DNA of 64,000 nt from DSWT01 sp049975385 (GTDB taxonomy: Bacteria > Chloroflexota > Anaerolineae > B4-G1 > SLSP01), in the NCBI GenBank assembly GCA_049975385.1, contig JBNGDO010000003.1, forward strand, positions 1 through 64,000, read 5' to 3'. This document shows, piece by piece, positions 16,056-24,797 of this stretch. Below the pieces are notes generated by a model. It made no database searches, was not told where the DNA came from, and saw nothing but the letters and a program-made list of their open reading frames with translations. A program made the translations under genes and the position numbers. Within the stretch, counting starts at the first letter, position 1; every line of letters starts with the position of its first letter.

Positions 16056-19000
16056 CTACTGCCAGGCTTTTAGCAGGGTTTCGGCCTGGTTCAGATCCCA
16101 CTGCGCACCGAGGGTCGTAAACGTGGCGATGGCGGTGTGGAGGTGTTCGATTGCTGTATCTGGTTGCGCGCACTGGTCATGCCACTTCGCTTGTGTCAGT
16201 ATCGCCTGCGCCTCGCTGTAGCGATCCTGGTTGGCTTTTGCGATGCTTAGAGCCTGTTCGAGGGTGGTCTTTGCAGCGTCGCATTGCTCCAGGGCAAGAT
16301 AGACTTCCGTCAGCAGCCTGTAGGTGCGGCAGGCTTCTTGCCGGTCTCCCTGCTCGTCAGCGGCTTTGAGGGAATCCTCGGCGTACTTGAGAGCCATCTC
16401 GCGCTGGTCGCGCAGCAGCGCTAACGCGCCACGATAGCGCAGGAGTTCGGGCAGCATCGTCGTCGATCCCAGCTCCGCGAAAAGCTGCTCCGCCCGGTCG
16501 AGCCGCTCTTGTGCTTCGACGAGCTTGCGCTCCATCAGCGCCAGCGCCGCCAGGTTGTTTTCCATCAATGCGATGCCGTACGTGATGCCGCGATCCTCCG
16601 CGATGGTCAACGCGCGGATGTAGGACATCCGCGCCTGGGAGATGCTGCCCTGATAACGGTACACCTCGCCGAGGTTGGCCGCGACTTTGGCTTCGCCTTC
16701 GATGTGGTGAACGCGCTGCGCGAGCCGGATCGCCTGCTCGCCGTGCGTGCTTGCGGCTTTCCATTCGCCCTGTGCGAGGTTGATGAGCAGTAGTTGATTG
16801 TGCGCGTCCATCTGCCCCACGAGATCGACCAGCGCCGTGTACATCTGTAAGCTTTGTTCGCCCAGGGCAAGCGCCTTCGTCGACTCACCCCGCAGCGAAG
16901 CCAGAAACGCCAGCAGATAGAGCGCGCGCGCGCGAATCTTGCGGGCCTCGGCGGCTTCCATCCCCTCAGAGAGGGCCACACTGCGCTCTCCCCAGGTTTG
17001 GGATTGCTCGTTCTGCCCGCTGCGATAGTGCAGCCCCGCGCCCATCAGGGTCAGCCGCGCGCCTTCGAGCCGCCCCTCGATGCCCGGCAGGTTCAATCCG
17101 CGTTCCACTGCGGCAAAGGCTTCGGTGTAATGGCCCTGCGTTTCGAGCACGGCAGCAGTGTGATATTCCAGGTGGGCCAGTATCTCGATGTCACTTTCAC
17201 TCTTGGGGACGGCTGGCAGCAGTTGTCGTGCCTGCCCCAGGTGTGCCAACGCACGCTCGTATTGCCCCAGGATGGCGAGCGCCTCGCCCAGAAGGTGATG
17301 TGCTTCGACGTGGGCGTCGGGTAGTGCGAGTTGTCCTGCCCCGATCGCTTCGAGTACACGCTCAAACGCTTGAACTGCCTGATCGGTCAGGTAGTTGTCC
17401 AGGGCGCGCTGGCCTAACTCGAGATTGGCACTGACCGCCACCTCCCAGCTCTGCCCCTCGAAAGCGTGGAAGGCCAGCAGCGTGAGCCAGTTCGACGTGA
17501 CGGCCTCGCGGTTGATGTTCAGGTAGTCCGCCAGCCGTTGGTGGATGAGACGGCGGATACGGAAGGGCAGCCCGCGATAGGCGACTTCCCGGATCAGCGG
17601 TTGGCGGAAGATCAGCGTTTCGCCTTGCTCATCGCCCGGCACGAGACCCAGGGGATGAAGTTGCGGTAAGCGCCGTTGCACGACGGGCTGTGGCTCTTCG
17701 CCGTAGCCGGCGACCAGCATCGGCACCGTCATCTGTTCGCCGACGACGGTGGCGGCGCGTAGAAGGTGGCGACTCGGCGGCTCCAGTTGGTCGATGCGGC
17801 TCTGCAATAGCCCGTACGCCGTCTCGGGCAACGGGGCTTCTTCTAGCGGTTGGGAGAGTGTCCAGGCGCCGTTCTCCCTTTTCAATATACCCGAGGCGAT
17901 CAATGTGCGCACGGCCTCGATGGTAAATAGCGGGATACCTGAGCCGCTCCTGGCGACCCAGCGTTCGACCTCACGCGGCAGCTGCGGTGTGCGCGTCACG
18001 GCACGCGCCAGGGCCAGCGTGGCTGCGCGCGCCAGCGGTTCGAGCGCGACATCGAGGTGATGGTCGGACGTTTGCCAGCGTTTTTCGAGCGCTGGATCGT
18101 CGCGATGGGTGATGATTGTCAGCAATGGTGTGTCTGTCGGTTGAGTGATCAAGGCATCCAGCAACTCCAACGACGACGCCGGCATCCACTGCGCGTTTTC
18201 GAGGATGAGGACACAGGGCTTTTTCATGGCCGCGTGTTCCCACAGGTAGCGCACTACAGCCTGCCGCTGCTGTTCGCGCATCGCCGGGGGGAGTCCGGCA
18301 ATCTCCGGTGAGGGTGGCATATCGATGTTGAGGAGCGGTGCCAGCAGCGCGGTCCACACGCCTAGCGCGTGTTTGTCCATCGCCGCCCGGAGAGCATCAG
18401 CCTGCGCAGATGCCGGGACATCGTGCAGGCCCAGCAGCGCGCGCAGCGGCGCTTCCCAGGCCGCGTAGGGCAGGTGTTCGCCATACGAGGGCGCTGCACC
18501 GCCGTAAACGTGGTAGCCCATCGCACGCGCTGTCGCGGTGATGGCGTGGACCAGGCGGCTTTTCCCGATACCGGCAGCGCCGTGCAGTGTAACGACCTGC
18601 GCCCGGCCGGTTTTGAGTGCATCGAGGGCTGCTTGAAGTTTCGCTAGTTCGGCTTCACGCCCTGTCAATGGCAGTTCTTCGGTTTCTGCCTCGCTCAGCA
18701 TCGGACGCGCGCTCTGAGCGGCGAAGGGCGCAATGGGCGATTGCTTGCCCTTGAACTTGCGCGGTTCCTCCCACACGCCTTTGACGCGATTCGTGATGGC
18801 CGGGTGGTGCGCTGTGTCGGGGCCGAGCCACACGTCACCCGGACGGCATACGGACATCAGGCGATAGGCGAGGTTGACCGCGTCGCCCATCACAGTGTAC
18901 TCGCGACGTTCTGCGGTGCCCACATCGCCGGCAAAAACGAAGCCGGTGTTGACGCCGATACGCAGGGGCACGTCGCTGAAGCGCTCCTGAAGCTCCAAGG

Positions 19001-20156
19001 CCGCCAGCACTGCCCTGAGCGGATCGTCCTCATGGGCTTTGGGTGCCCCGAAAAGCACCATCATATACGCCCCTTGCGGCGACGCGCCGATCTTGTTGAC
19101 CACACCATCGTAATGGTGGACGACGTCGCGGGTGTGCATAAACGTGGCGTTGGGCGTCTGGACGTTCTCTAGCAGAGCTTCGGGATCGTCCCAATGCGGG
19201 GTCAGATCTGGAAGATCGGCCAGGGAGAGCATCAGAATCGTCACTTGGCGGATTTCGCTCCATTGTTGCACCTGGGTTGGATTGGAGGCCGTGGTCAGGT
19301 GGCTCAACAGATCGGAGGCCAGATACGGGGTGAGCGCGTCCATACGGGAGAGTAGCCAGTCGAGGTACTCGATCTCCTGGACTTGTGGGGTCACAGGCAG
19401 GGGGTCCACCGGCTTTGGCTGTGGGGGTTCCCTGACGCGGGTGATGAGGTAGAGGTCACCGGCGAGCGGTTCGTAGTCCAGGACGGTGCCGCATAGATGT
19501 TCGGTGCTCGCGTGGACGACTACGCCGCCGGCCGGCGCGGCGCTTTGCGCCCGGCCCATCGCCTCGAGCGGCGCGCCGGTAATCAGCCATTCCCGCCCAT
19601 CGCGGTTGCCCAACCCCATCCCTACCATGCGCCCCGATCCCATACCGATAGAGATGCGTAGCGGGAAGCTGCCGAGTGAGGTGTGGACCTCGCCCATGTG
19701 CCGGATCATCGCCGTTTGGACTTCGATGGCGGCAGCGCAGGCGCGGTGCGCATGGCGCTCGCCGGTAAAGAGCAGCATCCCGGCATCCCCGCCGAATTTC
19801 TGGATGTCACCGCCGTAGGTGTGGGTGGTCGTGATCAGGATTTCGAGGAAGCGGTTGACCAGCCCGGTCAACTCGTCGGCGCCCTGTTCGGAGGCCACTT
19901 CTGCAAAGCGTTCAGAAAGCTGTGTGAAACCGTCGATGTCGGCGAACATCACCGTGCCTTCCAATGGCAGCGCCATCGGGCCTCTCACCGGCGCTTCGAC
20001 CACGTGGCGTGCGACGATGCGCGGCAGGTGCGATGCCGTGGCTGTGAGAAGCTCTTCCATTCGCTGGATCAGTCCCGGTTCGTAGCGGAGGATGCGCTCG
20101 AGTATTGCTGCGGGTGGGGACTTTGCTTGTTCGCTAAGCCTGGACCATACTTCCAT
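16056..20156 (-). CDS. Tandem cyclase domains-AAA ATPase-TPR regulator
   Basis: 1366 residues laid out like soluble adenylyl cyclases. Cyclase homology domain 1 (about 65-230) has FADIDGFTQL and KFGGDAGMLLF, so both metal aspartates are present. Domain 2 (about 300-465) reads ILMLSLADL and KIGASPQGAYMM where the aspartates should be, so it is degenerate and probably pairs with domain 1. An NTPase follows (LTGREAELAKL; Walker A GAAGIGKS near 529; LILENAQW as Walker B), then a long TPR array to the C-terminus (ALDNYLTDQAVQAFERVL.., LALEQCDAAKTTLEQAL). Cytosolic. It may make cAMP or only sense a nucleotide, since the base-selecting residues were not verified. Confidence 0.9.
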   Translation of the reverse strand: MEVWSRLSEQAKSPPAAILERILRYEPGLIQRMEELLTATASHLPRIVARHVVEAPVRGPMALPLEGTVMFADIDGFTQLSERFAEVASEQGADELTGLVNRFLEILITTTHTYGGDIQKFGGDAGMLLFTGERHAHRACAAAIEVQTAMIRHMGEVHTSLGSFPLRISIGMGSGRMVGMGLGNRDGREWLITGAPLEAMGRAQSAAPAGGVVVHASTEHLCGTVLDYEPLAGDLYLITRVREPPQPKPVDPLPVTPQVQEIEYLDWLLSRMDALTPYLASDLLSHLTTASNPTQVQQWSEIRQVTILMLSLADLPDLTPHWDDPEALLENVQTPNATFMHTRDVVHHYDGVVNKIGASPQGAYMMVLFGAPKAHEDDPLRAVLAALELQERFSDVPLRIGVNTGFVFAGDVGTAERREYTVMGDAVNLAYRLMSVCRPGDVWLGPDTAHHPAITNRVKGVWEEPRKFKGKQSPIAPFAAQSARPMLSEAETEELPLTGREAELAKLQAALDALKTGRAQVVTLHGAAGIGKSRLVHAITATARAMGYHVYGGAAPSYGEHLPYAAWEAPLRALLGLHDVPASAQADALRAAMDKHALGVWTALLAPLLNIDMPPSPEIAGLPPAMREQQRQAVVRYLWEHAAMKKPCVLILENAQWMPASSLELLDALITQPTDTPLLTIITHRDDPALEKRWQTSDHHLDVALEPLARAATLALARAVTRTPQLPREVERWVARSGSGIPLFTIEAVRTLIASGILKRENGAWTLSQPLEEAPLPETAYGLLQSRIDQLEPPSRHLLRAATVVGEQMTVPMLVAGYGEEPQPVVQRRLPQLHPLGLVPGDEQGETLIFRQPLIREVAYRGLPFRIRRLIHQRLADYLNINREAVTSNWLTLLAFHAFEGQSWEVAVSANLELGQRALDNYLTDQAVQAFERVLEAIGAGQLALPDAHVEAHHLLGEALAILGQYERALAHLGQARQLLPAVPKSESDIEILAHLEYHTAAVLETQGHYTEAFAAVERGLNLPGIEGRLEGARLTLMGAGLHYRSGQNEQSQTWGERSVALSEGMEAAEARKIRARALYLLAFLASLRGESTKALALGEQSLQMYTALVDLVGQMDAHNQLLLINLAQGEWKAASTHGEQAIRLAQRVHHIEGEAKVAANLGEVYRYQGSISQARMSYIRALTIAEDRGITYGIALMENNLAALALMERKLVEAQERLDRAEQLFAELGSTTMLPELLRYRGALALLRDQREMALKYAEDSLKAADEQGDRQEACRTYRLLTEVYLALEQCDAAKTTLEQALSIAKANQDRYSEAQAILTQAKWHDQCAQPDTAIEHLHTAIATFTTLGAQWDLNQAETLLKAWQ

Positions 20157-20204
20157 AGTTCGATTCTTTTCTTTGGGTTCTTCGGTGCTGACCGTGATGG
20201 TTAT

Positions 20205-20233
20205 ATTGTAGCGTATTTATGCGATTGTGAACA
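20205..20233 (-). promoter_or_regulatory. Probable promoter of the cyclase gene
   Basis: Minus strand: TGTTCA (20228-20233), 17-base spacer, TACAAT (20205-20210), about 48 bases before the ATG. The -35 box is weak. Confidence 0.45.
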
Positions 20234-20243
20234 GTCGAGGACA

Positions 20244-20337
20244 GACTGCAAAAGTCTAGGCGTGTACTGTGTCTTGCAAAGTTATTATTCAGCGCAGATA
20301 TTTGCTCGACCAAACGCCTCGTGAGACTTTTGTAGTC
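20244..20337 (-). terminator. Imperfect inverted repeat downstream of the GT4 gene
   Basis: GACTGCAAAAGTCT-AGGCG (20244-20262) pairs with CGCCTC-AGACTTTTG-AGTC (20315-20337) across a 52-base spacer. It begins at the stop of the GT4 gene and could end that transcript before the cyclase promoter. The long loop makes this uncertain. Confidence 0.45.
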
Positions 20338-21483
20338 TTAATGCGCTGTGACCAGGTCCAGCCACGCGTTCGCCGTCCGCGCCCAGGTGAAGGTGGCGGC
20401 GCGTCTTAGTCCGGCCTGGCGTAGGCGCGCGCGCAGGGCCTCGTCATCGAGCACTTGCGCCAGCGCCGCCGTCCACGCGGGAACGTCCAGCGGGTCAACC
20501 AGCAGCCCGGCTTCACCGACAACCTCCGGCACGCTGGAGGCGGTGGAGGCGACGACGGGCGTGCCGCTCGCCATCGCTTCGAGGGGCGGAAAGCCGAAGC
20601 CTTCGTACACGCTCGGAAAGGCCAGCACCGCTGCCTGACGGTAGAGCGCGGGCAGGTCGGCGTCATCGAAGAAGCCCATCAGGTGTACGTAGGGCCGTTG
20701 CTCCGCCGCTGCCAGGATCGGTTCGGAAAGCCACGCGGGCCGGCCTACGATGACGAGGTCGAGGTTATGGTATTCGGCGAGGAGGTCGCAGGCCTCCATC
20801 AGACGGATGTAGTTCTTGCGCGGCTGGACGGTGCCGACGGAGAGGATGTAGGGCCGCGCACCGACGTCGTACTGTGTCTGCAAGCGCGCGCGCTCGCCGT
20901 CTGTGACGTGTGGGCTGAAGCGCGATGTGACGCCGCCGTACAGCGTAGTTACTTTGGTCGGTGGGACGTTGAGCAGATCGATCAGGTCACGCCGGGTAGC
21001 CTCGGAATCGGCCAGTATGTGATCGGCGCGAGCGACGCTGCGCGGTACAGCCTGGTTGAGATATGCGCCCAACCTCGGCGGGAATGTCTTGGGGTGACGC
21101 AGGAACGAGAGATCGTGGACGGTCAGCAGCGCGCGAGTGTTCCGGCGCAGTGGCGGCAGGACGAAATCCGGCGAGTAGAAAATATCCACACGGCCCGTGA
21201 TCCACTCGGCGGGAAGCGGCAGGCGCAGCCGTTGCCACAAACGCGCCATCCACTCGTCGGTGAGGGGGAGATCGCGAAATGCCAAGCCTGCGGGACGCAC
21301 CGCTGTTTCGCGCAATTGCTGCTGTGCGCGTGCCCACGATTCACCCAGGCCTGCCGCTGCTGTCAGCAGCACGAAATTGTGAGAACTGGTGGAAGCCAAG
21401 ACGGCATTGACCAACTCGCGGGCGTATCTGCCGATACCCGCGCCCTGCCGCGCTGCTGCCGTGTAGTCGATGGCAATGCGCAT
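20338..21483 (-). CDS. GT4-family glycosyltransferase
   Basis: About 381 residues, GT-B fold. N-terminus MRIAIDYTAAARQGAGIGRYARELV is typical of GT1/GT4 mannosyl- or rhamnosyltransferases. The C-terminal nucleotide-sugar domain has ILSVGTVQPRKNYIRLMEA and the E-x7-E region FPSVYEGFGFPPLEAMASGTPV. It should transfer a sugar to a lipid-linked or surface glycan on the cytosolic face. ATG 21483 is favoured (AGGG a few bases upstream) over GTG 21489. It follows GtrA by about 15 bases, so the two form an operon with lipid-linked glycan roles. Confidence 0.9.
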   Translation of the reverse strand: MRIAIDYTAAARQGAGIGRYARELVNAVLASTSSHNFVLLTAAAGLGESWARAQQQLRETAVRPAGLAFRDLPLTDEWMARLWQRLRLPLPAEWITGRVDIFYSPDFVLPPLRRNTRALLTVHDLSFLRHPKTFPPRLGAYLNQAVPRSVARADHILADSEATRRDLIDLLNVPPTKVTTLYGGVTSRFSPHVTDGERARLQTQYDVGARPYILSVGTVQPRKNYIRLMEACDLLAEYHNLDLVIVGRPAWLSEPILAAAEQRPYVHLMGFFDDADLPALYRQAAVLAFPSVYEGFGFPPLEAMASGTPVVASTASSVPEVVGEAGLLVDPLDVPAWTAALAQVLDDEALRARLRQAGLRRAATFTWARTANAWLDLVTAH

Positions 21484-21498
21484 GCTCACCCTGCCGTT

Positions 21499-21972
21499 TT
21501 AGACGTCGTTGTACGTCCAGAAGCGATTGATGAAGAAATTCCAAAACAAAACCACGCCCGTCGCGATGACCTTTGCCGCATTGTACCCGATTTTGTGCGC
21601 CATTTCTGCTGTGGCGACGAGGCCTAGGCTATCAACTAGATTTGTGAAGGGAACGTTGAGCGCGAGCAGGATGCCAGTGTTGATGGCCCAGCCCATAATG
21701 TTCACGATGAAGAACTGCACCAACTGCGAGGAAATGGGCTTGGAGCGGGAATCAGGATAGGTCCAGTAGCGGTTCCATGTGAAGTTGCTGAACACGGCGC
21801 ACGTAAATGAGATCGTGTTGGAGAGCGCCAGGTTCCAGTGCAAGACGGCGTGGAGGAAATACAGAATACTAAAGTCCACCATCGCGCCGATGGTGCCGAC
21901 TACGGAAAACTTGCCGAAGCGAAGCAGTTCTTTCTGGTGGCTTGTTGTCCAGAGCGTGAGTTTGTTTATCAT
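21499..21972 (-). CDS. GtrA-family membrane protein
   Basis: 157 residues with four predicted membrane segments: 'FGKFSVVGTIGAMVDFSILYFL', 'SNTISFTCAVFSNFTWNRYWTY', 'FFIVNIMGWAINTGILLAL' and 'KVIATGVVLFWNFFINRFWTY'. The NRYWTY and NRFWTY motifs are family hallmarks. GtrA-like proteins are thought to help move undecaprenyl-phosphate-linked sugars across the membrane. Its place before a GT4 gene and near a GT39 transferase fits such a pathway. Confidence 0.92.
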   Translation of the reverse strand: MINKLTLWTTSHQKELLRFGKFSVVGTIGAMVDFSILYFLHAVLHWNLALSNTISFTCAVFSNFTWNRYWTYPDSRSKPISSQLVQFFIVNIMGWAINTGILLALNVPFTNLVDSLGLVATAEMAHKIGYNAAKVIATGVVLFWNFFINRFWTYNDV

Positions 21973-22064
21973 GGTATCCTTTTATCGGCGCACAGGCCGG
22001 GCTATTTTCTAATTTGGCGATTATAACGGGCGGTGGACGGATGTCAACCGCTACCAGGATCTTG

Positions 22065-22644
22065 TCATTTTTGCTTCAACTCGTTATAAAGCAGATCATG
22101 ATTCCAGACTTGCGCTTCTATGTAAGGTGCTAAGCTTTTTGGTAGATTGATTTCCCAATCTTCCTCTGGCATGCCCTTCTTCTCCACAATCGATAGGATT
22201 TCCGGAGAGTGTGAAGACTTTGCCATGGAGTTCAGCTTGATAATATTCTGCTGGCTTTTCCCGGCCAAACCACCGGGAAATCATGCTGTCTGGGTACGTA
22301 AAGCTGACATCGTATTCCGTAAACACGGAGAGCGGTATGCGGACTTCTCCATGTTTCTCTTGGTCTGGTGCTGCTTCAACTAACCATTTCGATGACCCAA
22401 GTACCATTGGGAGCGGAAACTGATCTTTTGGTTTTCCACCTTTGGCAATGAAAGCTTCTCTGACTCACCGCTCTGTGTCTTTTCTGTCTCTCAGATATTG
22501 AATTGGATTCTTGAACCTTTTACCATAGGGCGTATCGTCACAGAGTTTCTCCATGATTTCGATCGCTTCCTTATCTGATAATGCAGACAGGCTTTGAAAT
22601 GGTCCGCTATCGATACTGTAATAGTGGGTCAAATAATCGATCAT
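22065..22644 (-). pseudogene. Broken gene of an uncharacterised family
   Basis: Reading from ATG 22644 gives MIDYLTHYYSIDSGPF... for 59 codons to a TGA at 22465-22467, where the context (DTER-stop-VREAFIAKGGKP) suggests a lost tryptophan (TGG to TGA). The frame then continues to about 22200, where it must shift by one to reach ILSIVEKKGMPEEDW..ELKQK, ending at 22065. So one nonsense change and one frameshift interrupt a protein of about 190 residues. I recognise it only as a conserved hypothetical type with RFKNPIQYL and GGKP motifs. The DNA is more AT-rich than its neighbours, as for acquired or defence-associated genes. An assembly error affecting both sites is the alternative. Confidence 0.75.
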
Positions 22645-22703
22645 CGCTTTCTCTTTTGCAGGCTAACAGTGTCGTTGTAGAGGGGGGGGCGTAGAAATCA
22701 GGC

Positions 22704-24410
22704 TCAGGGCGTTAGATATAGTTGAACCTGCCCCCCATAAAAATCGCGCTGCCGGACTAATTTCATCTTCGATGCAAGCGTTTGCGGGATTAGTTCCATC
22801 GGATCCGTATACCAGTTATGGCTGTACACCAGCCAGACTCTGTCGCGCCCGTTCACCAATGAAATTAATCCGGGTATATCGCTCTCTGTCATCTTTGGTT
22901 CCAGGATACCGCTATCAAGCATATCTTCGGGAACTCCACGTTTCTCTACCTGGATAGCGTACAGGTCTTCGTAGGGTTCGAAATAGTAGTCGAACGGGAT
23001 TTGGACCCAGGCGGCGTTGAAAAGAACCAAATCATCCCTTTCAGCGAAATTGGCGACATAACCGGCAGGCGTGCTCCAATCCTCTTTTCGCGAGAACCTG
23101 TAATAATCAGCGGCAGAAAACAGATTGATTGTGCTAAAAATCCCCAACGCCACGATAATGAGGAAGCGATATCTTAGTTGGACGATACCGCTTGCCAGTA
23201 CCAGGAGCAACGGAATCGTTATCCAGATCAGGGTTCGATCGTAAAATATGGGCCGGCGGATGCTCACGATCAGCTCCCCCAGCAAGGGGACGGCGAACAG
23301 GGTGGCGAGAAATAGAAATTGCGACATTTTTTTCCGATAATGCAACAAGCCTAAGCAAAGCGCCAGTGCGTACAGGATCCAGATCGCCTGCATCTGGCTG
23401 GCTTGATCTGACGTAGGCGTGGAAGCATTTAAAAAGGATTTAAGCGCCTGGATAACGGTGTCCCAACCTGGTTTGGAAAGCCAGAACTCTCGATAGACAC
23501 CGCTGGCTTGTTTGATAAAGGCAACGATCCACGGACTCCACAGGAGGAAGATGCCAATCTGAGCCTTCACCCAGTTCCCAAAAGAGGGAGCCTGGAAGAC
23601 GGGTGGAGATTCCGATTTTTCTATCCTTTGGTAAAGTATCAGGCCAAGAACGAAGATATTGGTGGCTAAGGGGAAAAGGATGGCTGTATTATGGGTGAGC
23701 ATAGTCGCAGCTGAGAAGACGATAAATGCGACCCAGGCCAGGTATGTCTCGATGCTCTGGATGGGCAACTGACGCACATGTGCGTAGCGCTGGCGGGATA
23801 TCCAGGCTCTCCATCCGGTTTGATTGCGGGCTTCGACCTTATAGCTGAAATATCTTTCGGTGTCTGGTTCGACCGGCTTTTTCGTACGCCAGGCCTGTAG
23901 ATATCGCCGAAATTGGCTGCCGATGGGCCTGACGGAGCGTGGATCCGTAAGCAGCCTGACCAGGGCATAAATCGCCGCAGCAGCATTGAACGTCAGGAGC
24001 GTATACATGCGCGTTTCCTGGGCAAAGCGGATGTTGAACGGCGAAAGAGCCAGGAGTGCAGCCGCCGCCAATCCCATTATCGCACTAGACATACGTTTGC
24101 CGATCAGATAAATAATCGGGATGGTGCCTGCACCAAATAGGACAGAAAGCAGACGAACATAGTAGGGCGTATCTCCTCTGAGTGCTATCCAGTAATGGAG
24201 CAGCAGATAGTAAAGGGGAGGATGTTGGTCGAGCTTGACAGTCCATTGCAGCATATCGACAACGTTGTGGTCGGCCAGCCACACGCTGAATGTTTCATCC
24301 AACCACATCCCATTCTTGTCGAGTAGCAAAACTCGCAACCCGGCACCAACCAATGTGATTAAGATTGCCAACCAGGGCGCCAACTCTTCAATATCGATTT
24401 CTTCGTTCAT
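22704..24410 (-). CDS. GT39-family membrane glycosyltransferase
   Basis: 568 residues with about ten hydrophobic segments. The first outside loop has the acidic pair of the family (GMWLDETFSVWLAD) and then KLDQHPPLYYLLLHYW, as in ArnT/PMT-like enzymes that take a sugar from a polyprenyl-phosphate donor. A cytosolic-looking insert of about 70 charged residues (RYLQAWRTKKPVEPDTERY..) lies between the middle membrane segments. The C-terminal soluble domain ends with MKLVRQRDFYGGQVQLYL. ATG 24410 follows GGAGAG. The acceptor is unknown. Confidence 0.9.
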   Translation of the reverse strand: MNEEIDIEELAPWLAILITLVGAGLRVLLLDKNGMWLDETFSVWLADHNVVDMLQWTVKLDQHPPLYYLLLHYWIALRGDTPYYVRLLSVLFGAGTIPIIYLIGKRMSSAIMGLAAAALLALSPFNIRFAQETRMYTLLTFNAAAAIYALVRLLTDPRSVRPIGSQFRRYLQAWRTKKPVEPDTERYFSYKVEARNQTGWRAWISRQRYAHVRQLPIQSIETYLAWVAFIVFSAATMLTHNTAILFPLATNIFVLGLILYQRIEKSESPPVFQAPSFGNWVKAQIGIFLLWSPWIVAFIKQASGVYREFWLSKPGWDTVIQALKSFLNASTPTSDQASQMQAIWILYALALCLGLLHYRKKMSQFLFLATLFAVPLLGELIVSIRRPIFYDRTLIWITIPLLLVLASGIVQLRYRFLIIVALGIFSTINLFSAADYYRFSRKEDWSTPAGYVANFAERDDLVLFNAAWVQIPFDYYFEPYEDLYAIQVEKRGVPEDMLDSGILEPKMTESDIPGLISLVNGRDRVWLVYSHNWYTDPMELIPQTLASKMKLVRQRDFYGGQVQLYLTP

Positions 24411-24595
24411 ACTCTCCGGCCATCGTCTCGATCATTGTCTTCAAGAATCCTGCAATTCATGATAGAACAAAACCACAAAGCAGCAAGCCTATCGACAAGG
24501 TGGAATCACTTGATTGACCGGTAACTGAGCGTGTTGGCTTTTTTCTCGTTCAGTTACCAAGTGTAAGTGCGTTCCACCTGCTTTGTTGTTGTGCG

Positions 24596-24623
24596 TTGCG
24601 TGAATGGCTCTTCGTGGTATAAT
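24596..24623 (+). promoter_or_regulatory. Promoter of tRNA-Ser
   Basis: TTGCGT (24596-24601), 16-base spacer, perfect TATAAT (24618-24623), ending 11 bases before the mature 5' end of the tRNA. Confidence 0.75.
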
Positions 24624-24634
24624 CCCGGCTGTTT

Positions 24635-24721
24635 GGAGAGGTGCCGGAGTGGCCGATCGGGGCGGTCTCGAAAACCGTTGTAGTCTTAGGGCTACCGTGG
24701 GTTCGAATCCCACCCTCTCCG
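24635..24721 (+). tRNA. tRNA-Ser (anticodon CGA)
   Basis: An 87-base cloverleaf of the long-variable-arm class. The acceptor stem GGAGAGG pairs with CCTCTCC, with discriminator G at 24721 and no encoded CCA. The anticodon stem GCGGT/ACCGT encloses loop CTCGAAA, so the anticodon is CGA, which reads UCG. The variable arm TTGTAGTCTTAGGGCTACCG is class II, and GGTTCGAATCC is the T arm. It should be charged by SerRS. Confidence 0.96.
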
Positions 24722-24732
24722 CTACACAAGAT

Positions 24733-24763
24733 AAACGGTCTGGTTATCACAACCAGACCGTTT
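24733..24763 (+). terminator. Intrinsic terminator after tRNA-Ser
   Basis: AAACGGTCTGGTT / AACCAGACCGTTT forms a 13-bp stem with loop ATCAC, followed by TTTTAGTT. Confidence 0.9.
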
Positions 24764-24797
24764 TAGTTGCCCCTTATGTCTTGTGGGATGGGAATGG

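Larger units (their letters stand above)
24411..24797. other. Intergenic region holding only the tRNA unit
   Basis: Besides the tRNA-Ser gene, its promoter and terminator, I see nothing coding. Open frames antisense to the tRNA are artefacts. Confidence 0.7.

Noticed and set aside
20455..21627. Plus-strand 390-codon frame opposite GT4 and GtrA
   Set aside because: It crosses two real genes on the other strand and shows only antisense-type composition.
24489..24750. Minus-strand open frames opposite the tRNA (GFEPTVALRLQRFSRPPRSA..)
   Set aside because: This is the well-known spurious translation of the strand opposite a tRNA-Ser gene. The cloverleaf on the plus strand explains the sequence.
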